Shown in pieces: positions 1 to 5,862 of a stretch of DNA of 64,000 nt. The notes under the pieces were generated by a model. It saw only the letters and a program-made list of their open reading frames with translations, had not been told where the DNA came from and ran no database searches. This DNA comes from Streptomyces sp. PCS3-D2 (lineage in GTDB: Bacteria > Actinomycetota > Actinomycetes > Streptomycetales > Streptomycetaceae). Location: positions 5,902,501 to 5,966,500 of the forward strand of contig NZ_CP097800.1 of the NCBI RefSeq assembly GCF_000612545.2, written 5' to 3'. Made by a program: the position numbers and the translations under genes. Numbering within the stretch: position 1 is the first letter of the stretch; every line of letters begins with the position of its first letter.

Positions 1-1
1 G

Positions 2-934
2 TGGTCCATACCCGCCTTCGTGCTGCTCACCGTCATCGAGCTGGTGAGCTACCGGCTCCATCCCGACGAGGACGCGGCCGGGTACGACACCAAGGACGCC
101 GCCACCAGCATCGGCATGGGGCTCGGCAGCATCGGCTTCGACCTCCTGTGGAAGATCCCGGTGGTCGCGGTCTTCACCGCCGTCTACGAACTCACCCCGC
201 TGCGGGTTCCGTTGCTCTGGTGGACCGTCCCGCTGATGCTGCTCGCCCAGGACTTCCTCTACTACTGGCAGCACCGCAGCCACCACGTCATCCGCATCCT
301 GTGGGCCTGCCACGTGGTCCACCACAGCAGCCGGAAGTTCAACCTCACCACCGCGCTGCGGCAGCCCTGGACCAGTGCCACGACCTACTGGTTCTACCTG
401 CCGATGGTGGCGGTCGGGGTGCACCCCGCCGTGATCCCGTTCTGCTACGGCATCAACCTGCTCTACCAGTTCTGGGTCCACACCGAGCGCATCGGGAAGC
501 TGCCCCGGGCCTACGAGTACGTCTTCAACACCCCGTCGCACCACCGCGTCCACCACGCGTCCCAGGGCGGCTACCTGGACCGCAACTACGGCGGCATCCT
601 GATCGTCTGGGACCGGATGTTCGGCTCCTGGGTGGGGGAGACCGACCGGCCCGTATACGGGCTCACCAAGAACATCGACACCTACAACCCGCTGCGCGTG
701 GCCACTCACGAGTACGCCGCCATCGCCCGGGACGTGCGCGCCGCCCGGAGCTGGAGCGAGCGGGCCGGCCGGGTCTTCCGCGGCCCCGGCTGGCAGCCCG
801 CGGCATCGGTCCAGGCGGCCCCGGCCGCCCAGGCCGCCGCACCCGCGGCGCAGGCCGCCGTGGCCGCGCCCGCTGCCCCCACCGCACCCGCCCCCACCAC
901 CGACCCGGCCGCCGTACAGGAGGCCACCGCGTGA
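2..934 (+). CDS. Sterol desaturase / fatty acid hydroxylase family protein (5' end outside window)
   Basis: A membrane-bound di-iron oxygenase of the fatty acid hydroxylase superfamily. The reading frame is open from base 2, so the true start lies upstream and the 310 codons seen are partial. The family histidine clusters are visible: HRSHH, then HVVHH about 20 residues later, and HHRVHH further on; these bind the iron pair. Hydrophobic segments lie between the clusters. The last 50 residues are a low-complexity Ala/Pro tail, not part of the enzyme. The stop overlaps the next gene's start by 4 bases (GTGA), indicating co-transcription with the YhhN-like gene. The substrate (sterol-like, carotenoid or fatty acyl) cannot be decided from sequence. 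Confidence 0.85.
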   Translation, partial: WSIPAFVLLTVIELVSYRLHPDEDAAGYDTKDAATSIGMGLGSIGFDLLWKIPVVAVFTAVYELTPLRVPLLWWTVPLMLLAQDFLYYWQHRSHHVIRILWACHVVHHSSRKFNLTTALRQPWTSATTYWFYLPMVAVGVHPAVIPFCYGINLLYQFWVHTERIGKLPRAYEYVFNTPSHHRVHHASQGGYLDRNYGGILIVWDRMFGSWVGETDRPVYGLTKNIDTYNPLRVATHEYAAIARDVRAARSWSERAGRVFRGPGWQPAASVQAAPAAQAAAPAAQAAVAAPAAPTAPAPTTDPAAVQEATA

Positions 935-1617
935 GCACCGCTGAGTCCACCGGCCGCCCCGGCCCCTCCTGGGCCGCCGAGCGGGCGGTGCCCGGCAGGG
1001 AGCGGCTCGGCCGCGCCGCCCTCGTGTGCCTGGCCGTGGCCGCCGCCGCCGACCTCGGGGCGCTGCTCGCCGACTGGCACCTCGGGCACGTCATCGCCAA
1101 GCCGCTCCTGATGCCGCTGCTGGTGGTCCACGTGATCACGCGCGGCGCGCCCCGCCTGTTGGCCGCCGCCCTGCTCTTCGGCTGGGGCGGGGACCTGGCC
1201 CTGCTCTTCGACGCCGAGGCGGCCTTCCTGGTCGGCATGGGATCCTTCGCCGTCGGGCACGTCTGCTACCTCGTCCTGTTCGGCAAGCGGCCCGCGAACC
1301 CCCTGCTGGGGGGCGCCTACGCGCTGGCCCTGCTGGGCACCGTCGCCCTGCTGTGGCCCGACCTGCCCGCTGACCTGCGCATCCCCGTGGCCGGCTACAG
1401 CCTGCTGCTGACCGCCATGGCCTTCCGCTCCAGCGCCCTCGGCCTACGGGCCGGCATCGGCGGCGCGCTGTTCCTGCTGTCCGACACCCTCATCGCCACC
1501 GGTGTCGCCGAGTGGCCCCAGCTGCCCCGCCCCGACTTCTGGATCATGGCCACCTATCTGGCCGCCCAGTACCTGCTGGCCACCGGAGCGACCATGCGCG
1601 AAGCAGGCGTACGGTAG
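931..1617 (+). CDS. YhhN family (lysoplasmalogenase-like) integral membrane protein
   Basis: A 228-residue protein with about seven to eight hydrophobic helices after a short cytoplasmic N-terminus. Length and pattern (DWHLGHVIAKPLLMPLL near the N-terminus, GDLALLF in the next helix pair) fit the YhhN/TMEM86 family, some members of which hydrolyse the vinyl-ether bond of lysoplasmalogens. GTG start chosen because it overlaps the upstream TGA and has CAGGAGG 7 bases before it. Probably an operon with the upstream hydroxylase gene; both are membrane lipid-type enzymes. The precise substrate in this organism is unknown. Confidence 0.8.
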   Translation: MSTAESTGRPGPSWAAERAVPGRERLGRAALVCLAVAAAADLGALLADWHLGHVIAKPLLMPLLVVHVITRGAPRLLAAALLFGWGGDLALLFDAEAAFLVGMGSFAVGHVCYLVLFGKRPANPLLGGAYALALLGTVALLWPDLPADLRIPVAGYSLLLTAMAFRSSALGLRAGIGGALFLLSDTLIATGVAEWPQLPRPDFWIMATYLAAQYLLATGATMREAGVR

Positions 1618-2420
1618 GACGGTTCCACAGTCGTACAAGACTGAACGATCTCGAACCGGAGGACTGCACCACCATGCGCGCCACCGTCATCCACGCCCCG
1701 CACGACATCCGCGTGGAGGAGGTGCCCGACGCTGCGATCCAGCGCCCCGAGGACGCCGTCGTCCGCGTCCTGCGTGCCTGCATCTGCGGCAGCGACCTGT
1801 GGGCCTACCGGGGCGAGGCCGCGCGCCGGCCCGGCCAGCGCATCGGCCACGAGTTCCTGGGCGTCGTGGAGGAGACCGGCCCGGCGGTGTCGGGCCTGCG
1901 CGCCGGCGACCTGGTCGTCGCGCCCTTCATGTGGTCGGACGGTACCTGCGAGTACTGCAAGGAGGGCCTCTACACCTCCTGCGACCACGGCGGGTTCTGG
2001 GGCTCGGTCGGCCACGACGGCGGTCAGGGCGAGGCCGTGCGCGTCCCGCACGCCGACGGCACGCTGGTGAAGCTGCCCGCCGAGGCCGCCTCCGACGACC
2101 ACCTGCTCACCGGCCTGCTCGCCCTCTCCGACGTCATGGGCACCGGGCACCACGCCGCCCTGGGCGCGGGCGCGCGTCCGGGCGCCACGGTCGCCGTGGT
2201 CGGCGACGGCGCCGTCGGCCTGTGCGGCGTCCTCGCCGCCAGGCGCCTCGGCGCCGAGCGGATCATCGCCCTGGGCCGCCACACCGTCCGTACGGACATC
2301 GCCAGGCTGTTCGGAGCCACCGATGTCGTCGCCGAGCGCGGCGAGGCCGCCGAGGCGGCCGTGCGCGAGCTGACCGGCGGCCGTGGCGCGCACTGCGTCA
2401 TCGAGGCGGTCGGCACCGAG

Positions 2421-2425
2421 CAGTC
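2421..2425. other. attL core (left prophage attachment site)
   Basis: CAGTC is shared with attR (41843..41847). Left of it is the ADH coding sequence (Gln250-Ser251); right of it is phage DNA. A short common core inside a coding sequence, rather than a long tRNA-type identity block, is what large serine integrases produce. The rejoined phage site would read TTTGTC-CAGTC-AAA, whose dyad TTTG-N6-CAAA is centred on the CA of the core; CA as crossover dinucleotide is an inference. Confidence 0.85.
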
Positions 2426-2457
2426 AAATCCTCCATCAGGACGCTCATTTGGACCCT

Positions 2458-2486
2458 GTGAGCCCCGGTCGAAAGCCGGGGCTCAC
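2458..2486. terminator. GC hairpin terminator just inside attL
   Basis: Perfect 11-bp stem (GTGAGCCCCGG with CCGGGGCTCAC) and a 7-base loop TCGAAAG, no U-tract, the usual actinobacterial form. It lies 32 bases inside the prophage and would stop ADH transcription entering the phage, and phage transcription leaving leftwards. Confidence 0.7.
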
Positions 2487-2597
2487 CTGCATCTATGCCT
2501 GAATGCCGCCGCGTTCGAGTTCGCCGCGTGATCGATTTCGAGGCGCCCGGGATGGTCACGTCGACCCCGCCCGCTGTGCTTCCGGGGTGGGGCATGA

Positions 2598-2629
2598 CTA
2601 CGCCCCCGACGCGTCCGTCGGGGGCGTAG
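2598..2629. terminator. Second strong hairpin terminator near attL
   Basis: Perfect 13-bp stem (CTACGCCCCCGAC with GTCGGGGGCGTAG) with a 6-base loop. Together with 2458..2486 it isolates the prophage left end. The sequence 2532..2769 otherwise holds no gene; its right part is the promoter/operator region of the next HTH gene. Confidence 0.75.
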
Positions 2630-2705
2630 CCGGCCCGTTCCCGCCGCCTGGGGGGCAGGGCAGGGAAGGGCCGGTCTTGATGCGGGCCTCCTGCCCGCAT
2701 ATATG

Positions 2706-2750
2706 CATGATCACGCAATGTAGGATTTGGCCAACTGACTTTCGATCATG
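2706..2750. promoter_or_regulatory. Inverted GATCATG repeats upstream of the HTH gene
   Basis: CATGATC (2706..2712) and GATCATG (2744..2750) form an inverted pair 31 bases apart, directly upstream of the small HTH gene at 2770. Position and symmetry suggest an operator pair for autoregulation; no footprint-level evidence is possible from sequence. Confidence 0.35.
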
Positions 2751-2769
2751 GCTGCCCCAGCGTGGACAG

Positions 2770-3009
2770 GTGCCGCGCTCCGCCCCACCCGACGACGACA
2801 TCCTCGCCCGTCGAAGACGCATCGCGCTCCAGATCCGGGCCGCGCGCGAGTACCGGAACTTCACTCAGGAGCGGCTCGCCAACGCCATGGGCATGGACCG
2901 GCCGTCGTACACCCTGCTGGAGCAGGGCAAGGTTTCCCCGCGGTTGGACACCCTGCTGCGGATCTCTGACGCGCTTGGGATGCCGCTGTCGGAGCTGGTC
3001 AGGGAGTAG
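2770..3009 (+). CDS. Small XRE-family (Cro/C1-type) transcriptional regulator
   Basis: A 79-residue protein that is nearly all one XRE helix-turn-helix domain: LARRRRIALQIRAARE, then FTQERLANAMGMDRPSYTLLEQG (scaffold and recognition helices) and LDTLLRISDALGMPLSELV. Typical of compact single-domain regulators. GTG start at 2770 chosen because the conserved domain begins shortly after; an in-frame ATG at 2707 is possible but would read through the inverted repeats. It is one of three plus-strand genes in the prophage and is convergent with the minus-strand accessory block, separated by the hairpin at 3126..3157. Confidence 0.75.
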   Translation: MPRSAPPDDDILARRRRIALQIRAAREYRNFTQERLANAMGMDRPSYTLLEQGKVSPRLDTLLRISDALGMPLSELVRE

Positions 3010-3125
3010 GGCCTCGGTGGGCCGCAGATAAGATCCGCGTCAGGTGCATGCAGCCACCATACGGATTACGCGGCCAAACGGAAGACTCAATTCCGCATCG
3101 AATCCGCGAGACCCCTTGCCAGGTA

Positions 3126-3157
3126 GCCCCGACCGGAGGGGGACAACCGGCCGGGGC
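3126..3157. terminator. Bidirectional hairpin between convergent accessory genes
   Basis: GCCCCGaCCGG pairs with CCGGcCGGGGC (11 positions, one mismatch) around a 10-base loop, followed on the plus strand by GGTTT. It lies between the plus-strand HTH gene and the end of the minus-strand accessory block, as expected for a shared terminator. Confidence 0.65.
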
Positions 3158-3169
3158 GGTTTCCGCTCG

Positions 3170-3400
3170 TCAGGCTGAGGTGTGCTCGCGGTCGCTGGAT
3201 CCACCGCCGCGGCACGCGAGGCACGGCTGGCTATACACGACCTGGTACTGGCCGTCTACGAGGATGGTCCGTGCGAGACCCCGACACGCGCCGCACCCGG
3301 CGGTAGCCACGTCTCTGCGACGGGATACCGCACCCTTACGGCGCAGCTCCTGCAGGTGATTGATCAACGGACCGTAGTCGGGGCGTTCCTGCGCGCTCAT
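3170..3400 (-). CDS. Small phage protein with two CxxCxG (DnaJ-type) zinc-finger motifs
   Basis: A 76-residue protein. Residues 36-41 (CGACRG) and 60-65 (CLACRG) are two CxxCxG units of the type that pair to bind one zinc in DnaJ and in many small phage proteins; a beta-strand-like segment separates them. The N-terminal 30 residues are basic and helical. Start at ATG 3400; an alternative ATG at 3421 sits 2 bases after the preceding gene's stop. Last gene of the left accessory block. Function unknown; nucleic-acid or partner-protein binding is inferred from the zinc finger only. Confidence 0.6.
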   Translation of the reverse strand: MSAQERPDYGPLINHLQELRRKGAVSRRRDVATAGCGACRGLARTILVDGQYQVVYSQPCLACRGGGSSDREHTSA

Positions 3401-3423
3401 GCTCGTCAGCCTAGCGAGCATGT

Positions 3424-3909
3424 CTAGTTGGGGTGGTCCGCGCGGCAGTTCGCCTCGCAGTTCCCGTCGGCGCAGCCGTTGTCGTGCTGGCAGGTGGCAG
3501 CGACGGGGATCCCCTCCAGCGGGGCGGTCCACAGCTCCATGTCGACCTCGAAGCCAGCCGTGCGGATCCGGTCGATGGTGTGGTCGAGCGCGCCCGGCTG
3601 GTACCGGGTGGGGTCGGGCAGCTCGGGGACGTGGTGCACGAACCGGCCAAGGCGTGTGCACAGCTGGGCGTACACGATGGTGTGCAGGATGAGCGCGTGC
3701 CATCCCTCGTCGACGACCCGGGACGGGCGCATGCCGCCGGGGAACTGGGCGGCGGCCGCGACGAACTTCAGCCCCTCCTCGGTGATCCGGTCGGCGTCGG
3801 CGCTGGACATGTCGGGGTTGTTGCTGGCGACGGTCGCGGCGACGGCCTCGAACTCGGTCTCGGAGATGAGGGCGCGGGCGCTGCGGGTGCGAGGGGTGGC
3901 GAGCGTCAT
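3424..3909 (-). CDS. Accessory protein with glycine-rich-domain-like (GRDP) His motif and Cys-rich tail
   Basis: A 161-residue protein; ATG with GGAGG 5 bases upstream. The central segment (DEGWHALILHTIVYAQLC, then GRFVHHVPE) resembles the DxxWHxhhLhTxxYxxFC...hHHxP signature of the GRDP-type domain found in assorted bacterial and eukaryotic proteins of unknown biochemistry. The last 20 residues contain four cysteines and could bind metal. It lies after a 115-bp gap in the accessory block next to attL, outside the late operon, so it is probably expressed in the lysogen. Function unknown. Confidence 0.6.
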   Translation of the reverse strand: MTLATPRTRSARALISETEFEAVAATVASNNPDMSSADADRITEEGLKFVAAAAQFPGGMRPSRVVDEGWHALILHTIVYAQLCTRLGRFVHHVPELPDPTRYQPGALDHTIDRIRTAGFEVDMELWTAPLEGIPVAATCQHDNGCADGNCEANCRADHPN

Positions 3910-4024
3910 GGTTCCTCCGGAGTGAGAGGGCGGGGGCGGAGTGTCGGGTCCGGTGCTGCACGGGGGCGGTACGGGCGTGGACATGGCTGTCCCCTTCGCG
4001 TCGCAAATGCGGGATACGGGATGG

Positions 4025-4180
4025 TCAGGTGATGCCGTGGCGGCCGCCGCGCGGGCAGCCCTTCGCGTGGACGACGGCGCCGCCCTCGGGGCCGCCGAGC
4101 GGCAGCGGTCGCGCGCCGCACGAGCAGGGCCGCGGCGGCTGCTGGGCCGCCCGCTGGTAGGTGACCTCGTTGGTCGTCAC
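4025..4180 (-). CDS. Small Cys-containing protein of accessory block
   Basis: A 51-residue ORF with a GTG start that overlaps the upstream gene's TGA (GTGA), so translation is coupled. It contains CSCGARP and a later KGCPRGG, three cysteines and a histidine that could form a minimal zinc knuckle. No family recognised beyond similar small proteins beside XRE regulators in Streptomyces. Confidence 0.55.
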   Translation of the reverse strand: MTTNEVTYQRAAQQPPRPCSCGARPLPLGGPEGGAVVHAKGCPRGGRHGIT

Positions 4181-4401
4181 CGGATGGCCTGAATATTCGA
4201 GACGGCCGTGGACAGTTCGCGGCCGCCGCCGACCGGCCGAATGTAGGCGATCTCCGCCCAGCGTTCCGGCTGGCCGACCTCGGCCGCGTTCTCCACTAGC
4301 ACGGCCATCAGCGTGCCCTCGGTGCCGGACGCGATGTCGCGTACCGGCTTGCGGAGGAGCGGGTGCGGGATCTCTGTATGCGCGTCTTGCCGGGCGGCCA
4401 T
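4177..4401 (-). CDS. Small conserved Streptomyces-type protein downstream of XRE regulator
   Basis: A 74-residue protein with the pattern HPLLRKPVRDIASGTEGTLM, a central VLVEN turn and IRPVGGGRE near the C-terminus. It resembles small beta-rich proteins that often sit beside XRE regulators in Streptomyces genomes and mobile elements (from memory, unverified). The palindrome at 4466..4484 lies 65 bases upstream of its ATG, so it may be controlled by the neighbouring regulator. No catalytic motif seen. Confidence 0.6.
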   Translation of the reverse strand: MAARQDAHTEIPHPLLRKPVRDIASGTEGTLMAVLVENAAEVGQPERWAEIAYIRPVGGGRELSTAVSNIQAIR

Positions 4402-4465
4402 GCTGGGGCTCCCTACCGTCGTCAGCGGGTGGTAGGACGACGGTAGGGGCGGTCACCCGACGGCA

Positions 4466-4484
4466 GGGGTACAGAATGTACCCC
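4466..4484. promoter_or_regulatory. Perfect palindrome GGGGTACA-GAA-TGTACCCC
   Basis: An 8-bp perfect inverted repeat with a 3-base centre, between the stop of the XRE regulator and the start of the next minus-strand gene. Two imperfect direct copies of GACGGYAGGGG lie just downstream of it in transcription order. It could be the operator of the XRE protein or a short terminator hairpin; the stem is short and contains A/T pairs at the loop, which favours operator. Confidence 0.45.
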
Positions 4485-4491
4485 CTCGATT

Positions 4492-5736
4492 TCAGGCAGT
4501 CAGCAGGCCCAACTGCTGCGCGAGTTCGGACGCCCGGCGCCGGCGGGCAGGGCTCTTGCTCGCTGCCTCCTCCAGGACGATGCGCTTGGCGTACCCGTTG
4601 TACTGCACCGTTTCCGGCGCTGCCTCGTGCGCCTGCGCCAGCGTCGCCAGCGCGACGTCCGGCTGGGCGTCGAGGTGGTAGGCGCGGGCCTGCTCGATCC
4701 GGTGCCGGGCCCGCCGCGGCCGCGACGGGATCGTGTCCGCCTCCGCGCGGGCGGCTTGCCGTGCGGACTCACCGCCCATGTGCAGTTCCACCGCGACCGT
4801 GACCGCGTGCGCGCCGATGACCGCCCGAGAGAACGACGTGACGGGGTGGAAGTAGTCGTCAGGCAGCGTCGCGGCCAGGCGGCTGGCCTCGTCCCAGTAC
4901 CGCCACGCCGTCCCCGTCTCCCCGCGGCGCGCGGCCGTCAGCCCGGCCTCGACGGTGAGCGCGCCAGCCACCGCGCGGACGTCCGCGCCCGCGTCGGGGA
5001 GCAGCGGCTCCAGGTAGCGGAGCGTCTCCATGGTGACCGCGTCTGCGGCGTCGAGGTGGGTGGACTCGCGGTGGGCCTGCGTCGTCAGCCACGCGGCCAG
5101 GCCGATGGCGTGCGGGTCCTCGGAGTCCTGCGCGGCCATCATGCCGCGCTCGGCCACCCGCCACACGAGCGGCGCGTCCGGCTGGTAGGCGCAGAAGAAC
5201 TGTGCCAGGAAGTACACCTCGGCGAGGCGGGCCTGGGCGGCCTTGCGGTCGGCGATCGTGGTGGCGGCCCGGACCGCGGCCTGTGCGTCGAGGACCAGGT
5301 CGGGCAGCAGCGACCCGATGACGTCGCGGTGGTTCGGGGCTGAGTGCCGGGCCTTCCACGCGCGGGCCAGGCGGGCGGACAGGTGGTCGGCGGACGGGGC
5401 GCGTCGGTCGGCGCCGAGCTGGAGGGCGTTGAGGGCCTCGCGCACTGCGGCGAACCGCGGGTGCCCGGGGCCGGTGAACAGGTTGACGGTCATGGACTGG
5501 TCCCCCGTGAGGTCGGACAGGTCCCGGACGCGGAGCACCTCGGCGAGGCGGAGGATCATCTCCAGCTTGGGTGTGCGCAGCCGGCCGGTCTCCAGGGCCT
5601 TCACCCATTCCCCGGATCGGCTGGCAAGGCCGCCGAGTTGGTCGCGGGTGAGGCCGCGGCGGGTGCGTAGGAGCTGGAGTCTCTGGCCGAACGCCAACGA
5701 CTCGCGGTACGGGTCCGGGGTAGCATCGGTAGACAT
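4492..5736 (-). CDS. XRE-family regulator with helical-repeat (TPR-like) C-terminal domain
   Basis: A 414-residue protein. Residues about 15-75 form an XRE domain (FGQRLQLLRTRRGLTRDQLG, then SGEWVKALETG and LRLAEVLRV). The remainder is alpha-helical with Ala/Leu-rich repeats (ARLAEVYFLAQFFCAY, ALTVEAGLTAARRGETGTAWRYWDEA) like the TPR-type sensory domains of large Streptomyces XRE regulators. ATG 5736 has GAGAGGGGC upstream. It sits beyond the late-operon terminator, a position typical of genes expressed in the lysogen. Its ligand and target are unknown; the palindrome just downstream (4466..4484) is a candidate site. Confidence 0.8.
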   Translation of the reverse strand: MSTDATPDPYRESLAFGQRLQLLRTRRGLTRDQLGGLASRSGEWVKALETGRLRTPKLEMILRLAEVLRVRDLSDLTGDQSMTVNLFTGPGHPRFAAVREALNALQLGADRRAPSADHLSARLARAWKARHSAPNHRDVIGSLLPDLVLDAQAAVRAATTIADRKAAQARLAEVYFLAQFFCAYQPDAPLVWRVAERGMMAAQDSEDPHAIGLAAWLTTQAHRESTHLDAADAVTMETLRYLEPLLPDAGADVRAVAGALTVEAGLTAARRGETGTAWRYWDEASRLAATLPDDYFHPVTSFSRAVIGAHAVTVAVELHMGGESARQAARAEADTIPSRPRRARHRIEQARAYHLDAQPDVALATLAQAHEAAPETVQYNGYAKRIVLEEAASKSPARRRRASELAQQLGLLTA

Positions 5737-5820
5737 GGCGGCCTTGCCCCTCTCGCAGCAGCGTAGACACCTGCCAGCGTAGGGGGCGAGGCCGGTTCTG
5801 TGTGATCGAGAACGCACGAA

Positions 5821-5858
5821 AGCGCCCCCTCCCGGCCCGAAGGCCGAGAGGGGGCGCT
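5821..5858 (-). terminator. Late-operon terminator
   Basis: Stem AGCGCCCCCTC / GAGGGGGCGCT (11 bp) extended through one mismatch by 5 more pairs (CGGCC/GGCCG) around a CGAA tetraloop. On the minus strand it starts 4 bases after the tail-fibre stop and is followed by TTT. It ends the long late operon and insulates the accessory block. Confidence 0.85.
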
Positions 5859-5862
5859 GTGT

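Larger units (their letters stand above)
1674..2531 (+). pseudogene. Zinc-dependent alcohol dehydrogenase, N-terminal part interrupted by the prophage
   Basis: The ATG start has GGAGG 11 bases upstream. Host sequence covers residues 1-251: the GroES-like catalytic domain with C38 (CICGSD) and H59-E60 as catalytic zinc ligands, structural-zinc cysteines C92, C95 and C103 (the usual first Cys position is occupied by Asp), then the Rossmann glycine motif GDGAVG. At CAGTC (2421..2425) host sequence ends; the frame continues 34 codons into phage DNA and stops at 2531. The product lacks the C-terminal half of the cofactor domain and substrate lobe, so it is probably inactive. The missing part is at 41848..42139 in matching codon phase. 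Confidence 0.9.

Noticed and set aside
1-930. Frame-1 open frame upstream of the YhhN-like gene
   Set aside because: It overlaps the hydroxylase gene in another frame; His/Arg/Pro-rich nonsense, and the YhhN gene has a proper GTG and RBS at 931.
3170-5736. Toxin-antitoxin module at the prophage left end
   Set aside because: No known toxin or antitoxin fold was recognised; gene sizes and the XRE regulator alone are not enough.
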